NCBI GenBank assembly: GCA_964036275.1 | Contig: OZ038437.1 | Span: forward strand, 10,843,960-10,907,959 | Source of the DNA: Litoditis marina | Taxonomy: Eukaryota; Nematoda; Chromadorea; Rhabditida; Rhabditidae | Direction of reading: 5' to 3' | DNA length: 64,000 bases | Part shown: in pieces, positions 40,330-51,287 of the stretch | Numbering within the stretch: the stretch's first letter is position 1 | Layout: every line of letters begins with the position of its first letter | Translations under genes and position numbers: made by a program | The notes under the pieces: model-generated | What the model was told of the DNA's origin: nothing | Databases searched by the model: none | Seen by the model: the letters and a program-made list of their open reading frames with translations, nothing else

Positions 40330-40650
40330 ATTCTACTTCTGACGTCCTTCAGGATTCTGGAGACCAGATGACGTCATTTTTGAAAAGTGCAAAGTTGACG
40401 TCACATATATTTTCAAATGATGGTAATATCTTAGAAAGGGTCAATTAACGGTGAAACAAACTCTAAGAGTGACGTATTCTGGAGTTCAGAAGGCCAGACG
40501 ACGTCAACTTTTAAAAAACAATTGACGTGAAATATGTTTTCGAAAGCTGAAAGTTTCCTAAAAAACGTCAATTCACGACGAAACTTCATTCAAACATGAT
40601 GTATTCTGGAATTCTGAAAAGCAGATGTTTTTAGAACTGCAAACGTCATA
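40330..40650. repeat. tandem repeat with CRE-like palindromes
   Basis: Three units of roughly 115 bp share ATTCTGGA(G/A)...CCAGA(T/C)GACGTCA and CAAAGTTGACGTCACATAT. TGACGTCA is the palindromic CREB/ATF binding consensus. Whether it is bound here is unknown. Confidence 0.6.
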
Positions 40651-40760
40651 TGTTTTCGAATAATGGTAATTCTTGACAAGTGGTTCATTGAGAAAACAAT
40701 TTTATCTGCACCGTACAGATCAAACGACATACCTACGGCATGTATACAACAAGATAAAAA

Positions 40761-41289
40761 TTCATGAAAAAGTGGGGGCCCAACGACTGAGAGATTTGTC
40801 TTCTGCTGTGTGCCCCTTAGACAGCTACTCTAAAATGGAGCAGCTACTGCTACAAAAACCGAAAAATACTAATATACTCAAGTATAACTGTTTATTACAA
40901 ACATACAAAAGTCGTAAAATATTTTTTTCAAACCTGTAAACTAGAATCTACAAATCACAGCTGCGAAAGAGAGAACAACTGTTGAATAATATGACAAGCG
41001 TAGCACCTAGAGTTGAAGTAACGACAAAAACTGCAAACCATTGTGCACAACACCAGAAACTTTGCAATTGACTACGTTGAGTTAACATCTGTGATTTGTA
41101 GATCCTAGTTTACAGGTTTAAAAAAATATTTCACGACTTTTTTATGTTTGTAATAAACAGTTATACTTGAGTATGTTAGTATTTTTCGATTTTTGTAGCA
41201 GTAGCTGCTCCATTTTAGAGTAGCTGTCTAAGGGGCACACAGCAGAAGACAAATCTCTCAGTCGTTGGCCCCCCCCCCTTTTTCATGAA
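40761..41289. mobile_element. long hairpin element 2
   Basis: Arms of about 210 bp (TTCATGAAAAAGTGGGGGCC...AATCTACAAATCACAG) flank a 100-bp centre. Ends AAAAAGTGGGGG-CCAAC match element 1 at 37381. Plus-strand frame RLRDLSSAVCPLDSYSK, LLLQKPKNTNILKY, SRKIFFSNL-stop in the left arm resembles the frame in element 1. Confidence 0.8.
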
Positions 41290-41743
41290 GTGTTCATTTT
41301 TTTATTAGTGTTCATTTGAACAAATTGATAATAATTCCAAATCCATACATGCACCGGGGAATGAAGAATGGTCTTATGTCCCGCGTGCGCACCTTCCAAA
41401 CAGCAAGATGCGCAAGAAATAACCGGATCTATATTCTGAAAAAAATCATAGTTTTCATTGTTTTCAACAAATTCCACACTTTTCGGCAAAACAAGTTATG
41501 ATACGCACTGTTTCCGTTCTTTTAACTGAATATATAAAACCACGCAGCTGCCAATCGTTTATGAAAGGTGTGTCACTCTAGTGAGCAATCACGAGTTGTC
41601 GTCGGTTTCATCGCGTCTTCACCACAGGTAAGTAAGTGATAAGGAAATAAGCAATTGGACACGATAGAACAAGGTTCGAAAATGGCTCCATATATGTAAG
41701 TGTGAAGAAATCACATAAGAACGATTGAATAAGAACTGACTAC
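41290..41743. other. spacer
   Basis: TCACCACAG|GTAAGTAAG at 41625 is a perfect plus-strand donor, and could end a first exon, but no partner was found. Confidence 0.3.
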
Positions 41744-43200
41744 CTTGTCCGGTTTCGATAGGTCGCGAAAACTGCAATCCAGACAAAGACGAATAGTTTT
41801 TCGAGACACTTTTATATCACAAAGGGCACACTTCGTGTATCCCTGTAAAAGAATCATTGAGCGAGGTCAACACAGCAGAATTTGAAAGAGGAACTCAAAC
41901 ATATAAATTGTTCTAAACAAACCCTGTTTCTGTTCTCATCAAACTTGAATTATACTAGCTACAACTATGAATCATCAAAATGTAGAGCACTGAAAAGTAT
42001 AATAATTACGTTTAACTTTCAGGAGCAGTGAAATTTATTATGCCAACACCTTAAAACCATTTTTCACTTAACCGAAAACACAAACCTCGAGAAGAGAATC
42101 ACCAGAATCTATCGTCAGTCGGTTGTTAAGGTACTCTGTGTTTTTGTTGATCAAGTCTATAACAACGTTCAGTGTTCCATTTTGTTTGAAACCACATAAG
42201 AAATAGAAAATCATGAATTGATTCAAATCGCAATGGTGGTGATGATATTACAAGCATTAATCATTTTGCGGGTTTCCGTTCTTATTTGGACCGAACACGG
42301 GGTAGTATGATGAACTTCTTAATTCTGGCGACGTTCCGGCGAATTTTTAGAGGCCAGAATCAGATAAAATCGCCTTGTGTTCGGTTCAAAAAAAAAATTA
42401 AACCTTGTGTATACGACGCTGCCAAAATTCATGGATAACAGGACCTATAATACTGGATAATTATTAAGTTGGTTTGGCATTTGAACTAAGTCAATTTTCT
42501 CATGATTCAGGTTCAGAACCAACGCAGGAAAACCATTAAACGAACCGTTTTCTTGTAATCTGAATTACACGAAAAAATTGAAAATTCGTAGAAATTTGTC
42601 TTAATAAACCGAAATTTGAAATTAAAAATGCGAAAAATCCGAATACTGCCACAAACAAAGAGGTGAACACATTCTTACTGCGGCGCAATCAGGCTTGGTT
42701 TTTTTAGTTTTCTGTCAATCGGTTTTTTATTCATTTACTCATATTTTGTGGAAGGAACTGAAAGGTTATCAAGATACGTTTATATTTTTGTCTGCCTCTC
42801 TAACGTATTTGCACGACTCATGAAACGGGATCAGAAACAGCAATAGACGGTAAATGTTTCTTATTTGTGATCAAATTTATATCGAGCGAGAATTCCAACA
42901 TTTACTACTAACACTAACCTATTAACTGGAAATTGGGAATTTTATTTCTGAAAGCTCCGTTCTTCCGACAAATAGGACATGAAGTCCCTAGTGGAGCGCA
43001 GTTTTCGCATATTGAGTGTCCACAAGCCCCGACCACAGGACGGTCAGTGTCGGAACCTTAAAGGCACAACCTATTTACAATATCTAAAAATAGCTCAAAA
43101 CAGAGAGGAAGTTCAATTTACCAAATATCCCTAGAAGATTAATGTGTGAGTGCGGAATTAGAATAGCTAGAACTCGTCCACATTCAAAACTGGATGTGGC
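41744..43200 (-). CDS. RING-type zinc-finger gene, partial model
   Basis: Exon 43056-42919 (acceptor CCTTTAAG, donor GTTAGT) encodes RPVVGACGHSICENCAPLGT + SCPICRKNGAF, the second half of a RING (C-x-H-x2-C-x2-C, C-P-I-C). About 43200-43085 precedes it in phase, giving SSFECGRVLAILIPHSH, but supplies only one cysteine where two are expected, so the first zinc site may be lost. Downstream, 42147-42088 (YLNNRLTIDSGDSLLE) and 41842-41744 (acceptor TTTTACAG, donor GTAGTC) encode GYTKCALCDIKVSRKTIRLC..., a second Cys-rich zinc-binding segment, joined in phase 0. The link from 42919 to 42147 is not certain. RING proteins of this layout are numerous in Caenorhabditis. Ends open. Confidence 0.55.
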
Positions 43201-43329
43201 ACTCCAATTGAGTGTGGGATGATATTCAAAAATAGTAGTTGTAATTACACTCGTTACATGCCAGTAGTATAACAACTCAACAGTGTTAGCCGGTCGAGGT
43301 TCACGTAATGACGATTTCAACCCGCGTGA

Positions 43330-43566
43330 TTGAAAACTTTCCTAATCATGTGTTTGATACTTAATGGTAGTGAAACTTGCCATATTGTTCAAAACAGACT
43401 GGACAATCCATATTCATCTTCCGGCCGAATGACAACGAAGCACCTCACGGAATATGATGCTCAAAAAATACGAGAGCAGCGCCTAAGGGAATGGAGTCTC
43501 TTATCAGTACGTGTTAAAGATAACGTCCACTATTTTCTCCAACGATTTATGTCGATTTTTTCATAG
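43330..43566 (+). CDS. hypothetical frame, possible exon
   Basis: From about ETCHIVQNRLDNPYSSSGRM the plus strand reads HLTEYDAQKIREQRLREWS, a charged helix typical of coding sequence, with a possible donor (TTATCA|GTACGT) before the stop at 43564. No family recognised. Confidence 0.35.
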   Translation: MKTFLIMCLILNGSETCHIVQNRLDNPYSSSGRMTTKHLTEYDAQKIREQRLREWSLLSVRVKDNVHYFLQRFMSIFS

Positions 43567-43610
43567 GCTGTTTTAGTTGTAGGAACTAATATTTCACGCT
43601 CATTTCTAGA

Positions 43611-43817
43611 ATGTTCCTCGGTTATTGTATCATCACATCGCATACTGATCCGGTATGGCACAGTTACAAATGCCAATTGCAACCACAGTCAAGATACGAA
43701 CTTCTAATTGACATATTCACTTGTTTATATGCCAGCATGTCAATACGTAACATTCAATTACAGAAAGACAAGAATGACAACGAGCACTCGAAACATCAAC
43801 TGGTCATCACAAGGTGA
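43611..43817 (+). CDS. hypothetical 68-aa frame, possible exon
   Basis: Preceded directly by an acceptor TCATTTCTAG. The frame has WHSYKCQLQPQSRYELLIDI and DKNDNEHSKHQLVITR, ending at ACAAG|GTGAAG or TGA. Not joined in phase to the preceding frame. Unknown. Confidence 0.3.
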   Translation: MFLGYCIITSHTDPVWHSYKCQLQPQSRYELLIDIFTCLYASMSIRNIQLQKDKNDNEHSKHQLVITR

Positions 43818-45158
43818 AGGAAAAAGTAAACAATGTGACAATATGTAGAAAACAACTCATAAAAACAAATGAAACAAAATGGACCAATCTCACCGGATGA
43901 ACAGAAAACAACAGGTCCCAATCCCAATCAACTTGTTACAACTACTTTTGATTGTCCAAGACTGAATAATATTAAACAGAGTTTTATTTGTTTACTGAAT
44001 TCCATCAACTGATCGAAGAACAACCTTTTTATATGAGAGGGAACTGAATAAAAATTACAACACCGAGAAAGTGCATCCGAAAAACAACAAATTGAAAGGA
44101 GGGAAAGCAAAAAAGGGAGGAGAGTTGGAATTCCGCACAGCACACTTTTCTTTCTAAAACAAAACAAACTCCGAAGGACTAGAAATGTCTAATAAAATCG
44201 GTAAAAAGAGATTATTCGTAGTTCTTCCAACAATCCGATCACTTTTTTCTGGTAACATTCGGGAGTCTAATCCAATTGAGAACGAATCGATACTGTAACC
44301 ATCGACTAAATACAAGGAACGGAAGCTGAAACATAACTTTGTAGATAATAATTCTGATGTGAAATGTCAACCCTGCCTCGTTTTCAAATTTGGGATGCTC
44401 AGCACATCCAAACTGACTTTAGCGCGTTATGTAATTGCAAATTCACGTGAAACATGTTGGACACATCAGAACTGAGAAACGTGCAATGACAGAGTGCACG
44501 ATTCCTCACCAGAATGCTAACTTCACGTGACCATTCAATGTACTTCTAGTATAACTAACCTTCGTGTCACAGGCATGTTTGTCTACAGAGGTGTATACTC
44601 CGCTATTAGATCGATAATGGAATGGCAGTTCACAATACTTCATCTTCGTTCGTGAAAGATCCTACGTGCGAGATCTGTAATGTTTAAATATGAAGAAGAG
44701 AAAGTGTGGAATATACTGTTAATCCATTGCACAGTCACTTGAAACATGCAAAACACAGCAGAACTCAGAAGACGTGCAATAACAAAGTGCACGATGCCAC
44801 ATTGGAATGCTAACTTTACATGACTGTTCAGTTCACTTCTAGTATATCAACTTTGTTTTGAGGTTGCCCGTTTGTGAATCAACTCGTTACATACATCTTT
44901 CTAGTGGTTACTTCAATGAACGTTCGAATTCGAGTTTACAGGAATTTTTGCTAGTTAAAAGGCACATCAACGGTGTCAGCCTTGCACTCACCTCCATGAG
45001 ATTTCCACTCATCCTGTTTTCTGAACTAACATCTTTCTGCAGCTTCCCACTGTCACGTAAACTTTTTGAGCTATCTCCACCGAACTGACAGAAAGCAGGC
45101 CTGCTCTTTAAAGAACTACCTGAAGGTTAATATATGTACTAACTCAGTATACACAATT
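43818..45158. repeat. dispersed repeats, two R-B copies
   Basis: 43930-44110 matches 14.9-15.05 kb; R-B copies at 44450-44550 and 44740-44850; 44565-45150 matches 15060-15645. Minus-strand MSGNLME before GGTGAGTGCA at about 45000 is open in this copy only. Confidence 0.65.
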
Positions 45159-45282
45159 TCAAAGAAGAACAACTTTGTGATCCGATCCCAACGCTCCAGT
45201 CCTTTGAACTGCAAAACATTTTCCAATTACAGTTTAAAGGACCGATGCGCCGGAATCGGTCCACATAATAGCTCTGCTTTAA
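45159..45282. mobile_element. TTAA-flanked palindromic MITE (copy 2)
   Basis: CAGTCCTTTGAACTGCAAAA pairs with the complement TTACAGTTTAAAGGACC; TTAA is present on the right, TTCAA on the left. Diverged from the 62-kb copy. Confidence 0.6.
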
Positions 45283-45410
45283 ATCCACTAGTTGTCCGAC
45301 TTTTAGTGGGTTATACTCTCAACGACGTATATCAGAATGCGAAATGATACAACGTTCACATTGATCATTGACAACTCTGCAGTCAACTAACGAAGTTCGA
45401 AGAAGATTGA

Positions 45411-46038
45411 AAGCAGAATAGTAAGTTCCTTCATTGCATTTCCAATGAAGGAACTCGGGAACAGCCGACTTTCCAATGGAAACAGGAGACCAAACGAAAC
45501 CATCTTTACACGGCCATCTCCCACGATAGGACATCGGGCGAGGCCACCACCCACTGGATCCCAACATCCACCAAGGTTGAGATTGAGAATCTGCGAAATG
45601 TAGAGTTTGAGTATGAAACGGTAAAGGAATATCACCCTAGACTAGAAGAAATGTTGGAGTTCACATGCCAGAAGGAAAGGGAGAAAATAACGTTAGGCAG
45701 ATTAGTAATGACTAATGATCCTACCACAGCAGCACGAATTTGGTTCGGAAGAGAGGATCTGGCAGCAAAATGGTTTGGGAAAGTCATGTTAATCTCTAAT
45801 TGTCATCAGGTCAACGAAGTAGAACTAATATGGTCCAAAAAGGTAAACGGAACGTGTTACACAAAAGTTCCAGCGGTTATAGAAAATTAAATATGGTTTC
45901 TAAAACCAGGAACCAAAGATCTAGTGGAATACTCTGAAGAAGTTGGTTGTGGAGAAACTACGTTACCGGTTTACTGGGATAGATTTAGATACAGGACTAT
46001 CAGGGGACCCACGGAAGTTAAAGAACCATTCCATTAAA
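45411..46038 (+). pseudogene. retroelement envelope-like segment (relic)
   Basis: One plus frame of 208 codons interrupted once (TAA at 45888). It has scattered cysteines and an N-glycosylation-type NGTCY followed by KVPAVIEN, the stop, then WFLKPGTKDLVEYSEEVGCG. This pattern of C-x-x-x-P...WF-x-P-G-T-x-D-L...C resembles the ectodomain of glycoprotein-like regions in nematode gypsy/Pao retroelements. The segment is described only; it is disabled by the internal stop and lacks an intact start. Confidence 0.4.
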
Positions 46039-46087
46039 AAAGTTAGTAAAAAGAAGTAAAAAAGGCAAGAGCAGGAAAAAGAGAAGA

Positions 46088-46147
46088 AATTCATACTAAC
46101 CTGGATGACGCGAGACTTTTTCATACTAACCTGGATGACGCGAGACC
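46088..46147. repeat. 31-bp direct duplication
   Basis: TTCATACTAACCTGGATGAC + GCGAGAC occurs twice, 30 bp apart. Confidence 0.85.
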
Positions 46148-46274
46148 AATCACCATCGGCACTGTGTGGCAGGCATTGAGTAGGAGGACTAGGAAAACCA
46201 CGAAGGGCTGGAAAAAATCAATAAATGGTATGTAAGAAGGAACAAAGTTACACGTAATCAACAGTGTCGAACGA

Positions 46275-46817
46275 GTGAAAGCATCAGCACTAGGATTTTT
46301 GATCACATTTGTAGCAGCCCCATTAGTAGTCATCTCGAGCATTTTTATTTTAATATGCGGGGTTAAGCTATATGTGACACGCAAATTGACAAAATCAATA
46401 ACCAACAGGGCTATGCAAAACATGGGTGAGCTTTTCCAGAGAGCAGCAGATACAAAACTATTTTCGAAAAAGGCGAGAGAACGCGTAATGAAACTAATCA
46501 ATAACGTTGAGTTAGTAGACGAGACAGAGTCGGAAGTTATTGGGAAACCTAGGGAAACAACCAGACCGATGGCACCGGAGCTACCATGCGAATATCGATT
46601 ACCTCAAATTTATACTATCATCTGCCATATAAAAGGAAAAAGTAATAGCTTACCTCACGTCATGGAAAGTTTGAACGGCAAATCGATGTACTGTCTTGTG
46701 GATACAGAAGCATCGGTATCGTACCTAGGAATATCAACAATGAAACAACTGGTGAAACAAATATCAACAATGAAACAACAAATAACCAACTGTGTATTTG
46801 TGTTCTTAATTATATAG
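46275..46817 (+). pseudogene. retroelement membrane segment and aspartic protease (relic)
   Basis: An open 180-codon frame begins with a strong transmembrane helix (FLITFVAAPLVVISSIFILI) and a basic cytoplasmic stretch. It then enters RLPQIYTIICHIKG and CLVDTEASVSYLGI, the retroviral-type protease active-site block. The canonical D-(T/S)-G-A is changed to DTEAS, which would abolish activity. The frame is cut off about 25 residues later by flanking repeat, with a small internal duplication of ISTMKQ. No RT, RNase H or integrase follows. Order (envelope-like, TM, protease) is unusual. Confidence 0.5.
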
Positions 46818-47289
46818 CAATCACTGAAACACTAACCTGTAGCTCCATTGTTCCACAACGACTCAAGAGCTATCACTGTATCTTACTCGAACGTCACTCA
46901 TTTTAGCTAGTACGATGTACAAAATACAAACCAAAAAATAGCACACCAGTAAATCATGCAATCCAGTATATATGACTGGAATATAGAAGAATATGCTCCA
47001 CGATGCTGAAAACAACCGTGGTGAAGTGAATGAAGTGAAACGTATTACCTGGAAGAGTATGTTTGTTTAGGGTCGCGAAACAGATCTTTTCTCTTCAAGC
47101 TTCGGTTACTATTCTGCTCTATCACACTACACGTGTACACACACAGAAGTTGGTGCCAGTGATGTGTCCTTGTACACATCTATCACAGACATGACAGTTT
47201 ATTTAATACTCTTAGATGCAGATTTATACACCAAGCTCATCTACGTACAACATTTTCAAAATGTCTATAAAATCACAAATTTATCTGGT
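46818..47289. repeat. start of second copy of the 23.6-kb region
   Basis: 46835 has CTGTAGCTCCATTGTTCCAC as at 23600; 46967-47012 is a CCAGTATATAT repeat. 47020-47280 has no counterpart and no gene. Confidence 0.55.
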
Positions 47290-47384
47290 GATTCAGTTCA
47301 AACAGTTATTTGAAACATTTAATACTTTAGGATTATCCCTTATTAGTCTGCGGTGAATAATTGACAAGTAGTGCATCACAACTC

Positions 47385-47503
47385 CCCAACGGATAGAAAT
47401 CCTCATTTATTTCACAGTACATCAGCCGAACAGCAATATCGTTATCCCGAATGAACCACTCATTAGAGTCATAATGGCATGAGACTTTTTCCGAGATGAT
47501 GAT
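47385..47503 (-). pseudogene. broken copy of exon 2 of the 24.4-kb gene
   Basis: Matches 24942-24824, but one base is lost in the middle (CGTTATCCCG versus CATTTATGCCG), shifting the frame, and the donor GTGAGT has become GGGAGT. Confidence 0.7.
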
Positions 47504-47564
47504 CCTGAACATGGAAAAATGAATTCTTCAATAAAGTTAGGACTGAATCATACTAATTCCTGAA

Positions 47565-47910
47565 CATTGCTCGAGAACGTACTCATTCGGAACAGTTTGA
47601 GCACAATATTCAAAACTTACCCAAAAACGAGATTATACTACAAATCTGGCTGGGCCAAAGGACATAAGCGAAACAGATCGTAGGGTAGTTCAGATGAAAT
47701 ACTTTTCATCTAAATTTTTTCCAGAAATTGTGGTATGACTAAGAAATATTTCATGTTAGGAAGAAGGTAGAAACGCAACGCACACTCTGTTGTAAACCAA
47801 ACGAACTGCTTCAGTTGAAACTAACCTGATAATAAGAACATGGTTAATGTTCTTAAAGTAGTAAGTACGGCTACTTCACCGAGATTTATGCTCCAGTGAT
47901 GGAATAGATC
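47565..47910. repeat. copy of 25.4-25.8 kb
   Basis: Includes a partial 190-bp dispersed repeat (GTAAGTACGGCTACTTCACC) fused to the 3' end of the 48-kb ORF, as in the partner. Confidence 0.65.
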
Positions 47911-48027
47911 GTTTTGGATGTTTAAGCTTCTTGTTAATAATCACTCGTCCGGCGAAAAACTTCTTTCTTTGAACTTTCGGGGTCACCGCCACTTGCTCCG
48001 ACGGTTCATCTCCTAGTAACAAGCGTT

Positions 48028-48414
48028 TCATCTCTTGCGAGACAGATGCTCCATCAGCAGATTTCGGTCGCTTATCGGACGGAGAGGTTGTTTGGTGTTC
48101 TGCAATTTAACTCTCGGTTTGATAGTCACTGTGATTTTTGGTACTAGATCGTGAGAGGATTTTCTTCCCAGCCTATCAGTAACCGTGACCGCTCTTTTGA
48201 AACGACCCTTCAGTATATGCTCCGAAATGAATTCGTACCTACTCAGTTCTGGTATAACTATGATAGGACCTTGCTTAGTCAGTTGTGGATTTTCGAAATA
48301 ACAACTCACAATTTTTCGTTCCTGTTTTTCATTTACCTCTTCGTCAAACTCAAAAACTTGTGCAGTTTCTCGTAACGCAATTTGGGTTGGGGATAGCAAA
48401 GCCGTAGTCATCAC
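48028..48414 (-). CDS. hypothetical 128-aa protein
   Basis: A clean minus-strand frame from MMTTALLSPTQIALRETAQV through FEFDEEVNEKQERKIVS, QGPIIVIPELSRYEFISEH, RAVTVTDRLGRKSSHDLVPK, then KLQNTKQPLRPISDR to a stop. Mixed strand/helix composition, no signal peptide or TM. It is the intact version of the sequence broken at 25641-26217, differing by one frame-restoring base there. Retention of the frame over about 130 codons suggests selection or a recent source. Family unknown; location inside duplicated repeat territory makes a transposon-borne ORF plausible. Confidence 0.5.
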   Translation of the reverse strand: MMTTALLSPTQIALRETAQVFEFDEEVNEKQERKIVSCYFENPQLTKQGPIIVIPELSRYEFISEHILKGRFKRAVTVTDRLGRKSSHDLVPKITVTIKPRVKLQNTKQPLRPISDRNLLMEHLSRKR

Positions 48415-48785
48415 GGTTGTGCTATACGGACAAACTGATGGCCTTTTTACTTTATTTCAAACGATCACATACTCATTCTTTTAACAGAAACCTTTTTCAA
48501 CTGTACATCCACTTACATCACCTAGGTCAGAAGATATCAGTACACCATGTATCGATTCAGTTTTTCCGCTCTCTGTTTCTCTTGTGATTTGAATATAAAA
48601 TTAACATTCAAACACTAACCTGTAACTCCATTGTTCCATGACGAGCAGTAAATCATGAAAACCAGTATAAATGACCGGAATAGAGAAGAATATGTTCCAC
48701 GATTGTATCATCTGAAAGACTCAAAAATAAAGACTATAAAAAAAATATAAAATAAGGGAACAAATTTTTAAACATTGTTTTCGGT
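48415..48785. other. spacer and repeat
   Basis: 48600-48705 repeats 23.59-23.69 kb (GTAACTCCATTGTTCCA..., CCAGTATAAATGACCGG). Confidence 0.5.
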
Positions 48786-49327
48786 ATAGCTTTTTCCACC
48801 CACTCATAACCCTCTACAATAATGTGTTCAATCTTCCAAGTCAATGTCGAAATGTCTCTAAGGTCTTCTCAGTACGTATGCTAGAAGATCCCGTCACTTT
48901 CATCCCATCCTGCGTCTCCTCAAACATACACTATTTCTCTGCTCTTACAACCCGCCGGGATACGATTGGCGCGAAATAGTGAGGCAGAGACAGACGCAGA
49001 ATGAGATGAAAGGGCCGGGATATTCTAGCATACGTACACTGGTTTCTTCGTTTTGACTCCTTCTCGCTCTAACACTACGCAAGCACGAGCTCCGATCTAG
49101 ATCAACTATACTCTGTTTCACCATTCGATGCCCTTCTACAGTAATCCGTCAAAGAGGCTATTTCTGATGAAAATGTCATTATTTTGGTTTCAAACTTTTA
49201 GAGTTTGTAGTAGTAAAGGCGCAGAAAACACTACTAAAGCAGGGAAAAATTTCAAAAACGCCAGAATACCAAACTTCGATATGGAGTTTTGAGAAAACTG
49301 TACAGGGTGATAAGTAGGTGAAACAAA
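48786..49327. mobile_element. ~550-bp TIR element (copy 2)
   Basis: Near-identical to 23818-24366, with the same position beside the 3' end of the duplicated gene, so it was duplicated with it. Confidence 0.75.
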
Positions 49328-50320
49328 CTATATTTCTAGCTTCTGACAAACATCACTGATTTCTCCGATATCATCACGAACCTTACAACGAATTTTCTCT
49401 CTCCGTCTTGAGATAGTTGCGTTTATGACGTTCAAAGCGTAAGCCACCACACAGTCTAGACCTTGCACACCGTCTTTTCTCACCTGAAAATCATAGTATG
49501 CGTTAACATTACAATACTAATATTCCACTCCTTTTTGAGTTTCAACAGTTGTAATGTAATTCAGGTGTTTTCAAGTTGATCCATGTTTTGTTATACTTGG
49601 TAATTTTGTTATGTGTTTCACATCGTATGAGCAAAATGAGAAAGGTGTCGCGAACGAAAACAACAGGGGAAAAGATGAGAAACAGAATGGAAAGTGAAAA
49701 GGAAAGACCGCCTAGCGCGGGAGAGTAAGTTGTATAGTGAGCCATGCTCTCTATAGTTACACTCCGGCAGCTTGTTATGTGTTTCACATCGTATGAGCAA
49801 AATGAGAATAACAGCCCACCGTTTACAGTATAGCGCCTATTTATCTGGTGATTCAGTTCAAATAGTTATTTGAAACATTTAATACTTTCTGATTACCCCT
49901 TATTAGTTTGTGGTGAATAATTGACAAGTAGTGCATCACAACTCACCAACGGATAGAAATTCTTGTTTATTTCACTCAGCCGAACAACAATATCATTTAT
50001 GCCGAATGAACCACTGATTAGAGTCATAATGGCATGAGACTTTTTCCGAGATGATGATCCTGAACATGGAAAAATGTTTTGTGAATTCTTCAATAAAGTT
50101 AGAACTGAATCATACTAATTGCCACGTAGTCAGCAATTTCGATTCACGTGAGTTTTTCGACCAAGAAAATTTTCACAAAGTGATTCTTGTTTGAAGCTTC
50201 ACAAAACTATGTTGACTTCAGCACATCTTCAGTATATCCATATTTTTCTCCAGTTTCCAACTAACTTGTTCTCCATAATGTGTGTGATAAATAGCGAACG
50301 GATAGACGAGTAAGGGGTAG
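49328..50320 (-). CDS. unidentified small gene (copy B)
   Basis: Exon 49483-49328 and exon 50059-49947 match copy A, the latter with an in-frame 6-nt loss (VVRLSEINKN against VVRLMYCEINKN). The GTTAGT seen in copy A at the start of the DDIGEISD segment is GTTCGT here, confirming that this segment is coding and not intron. The 5' exon is recognisable only to about 50320 (YPFAIYHTHYGE), has two extra bases at its donor and then joins other sequence, so this copy is probably a 5'-truncated pseudogene. The intron holds a 129-bp insertion. Confidence 0.5.
49606..49808. repeat. 129-bp insertion flanked by 37-bp direct repeat
   Basis: TTGTTATGTGTTTCACATCG + TATGAGCAAAATGAGAA occurs at 49606-49642 and again at 49772-49808; the single-copy state is seen at 24.66 kb. 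The inserted 129 bp has no match in the window. Confidence 0.85.
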
Positions 50321-50379
50321 TAAATTGATCATAGGACCGCATACTGTAAATGATTACGGATGATTGAAACGAACTATAC

Positions 50380-50458
50380 CGTTGCTAAACTGCTCGACAC
50401 TGATGGGTAGCTCCTTGTAAAACCAGTAGTTGTTGACAATGTGTCCAGCGTCCAGAAC
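50380..50458 (-). CDS. orphan exon
   Basis: Acceptor TTTTCCTGATAG and donor GTATAG bound 26 codons plus one base: VLDAGHIVNNYWFYKELPI, SVEQFSN. Strongly protein-like, with no stop in this frame and poor alternatives. Neighbouring exons were not found, since the downstream side runs into the truncated copy B. Possibly a fragment of another gene brought by the same rearrangement. Confidence 0.5.
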
Positions 50459-50499
50459 CTATCAGGAAAAACAACAATAAACAGAGCAAAATTTGGGAA

Positions 50500-51200
50500 A
50501 AAAATTACTTTGTATTCTAATTAATAACAATCTTCATTTGCTAATCCTTCAATATCAGCTTCACGAAGTGACGATCACGTCAGATAAGATAATGAAGGCC
50601 AGAGTCGTCAAACTACTCGAAGCAGTTTGAAACGTTCAAAAAAAAGTAAGAAACGTGTTGACAACTTCAAATAAAGTTGCAAAACATAGCTAACATGCAC
50701 GCTAGACCGGCTAGTCCTAATTGATAACAATCTTCATTTGCTAAATTAACAATTTCTTCAATATCAGCCTGTAGTACAGGGATCCTTGTCAAGATAGAGA
50801 TGAAAATCTTGTGAAGCCCCGGTAGTACAGAAACGATTCTGGGTTGCTGAGATGAACTTTGTTTAAAAATTTAGATGGGCTCTTTTCTTTCAGTTAAATA
50901 TGGCTATGAATTGAGAAAAAAGTTGAAGTTGAATAGGAAAAAAGAATGTTCAATACTGACCTCGATTTGTGATGTAAATCCAAATGAAGTGAAACCAGTA
51001 TATACGACTGGACTTTAACAGAAATATGCTCCAGCAATGAGTTTATGACGTATCTTCTCACAATCGATACCATACTGGAATATACATAATAATACCTTTT
51101 CTCAGTTTCATTTTAGTTTTTCCGTGGACATTGACGAAGAATGGCAAATAAGTTCAATTATGATAAAAGTAAAAGAGTAAGAAAACACTTACAATGAATG
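50500..51200. other. spacer
   Basis: AACAATCTTCATTTGCTAA is repeated at 50526 and 50728. 50996-51040 is a CCAGTATATAC repeat; minus FHFIWIYITNR ahead of GTCAGT at 50965 may be exon debris. Confidence 0.4.
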
Positions 51201-51287
51201 TGCGCCTATTCCATAGTTTTCCATGGTTACCAGAGTCTTTAAAATCGAGAAGCCTTCAGTTCGAGACCGAGAGAGAATTGAACGCAA

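Noticed and set aside
43930..45350. Small ORFs in the 44-45 kb repeat region
   Set aside because: They fall in dispersed repeats, and the same positions at 15 kb contain stops.
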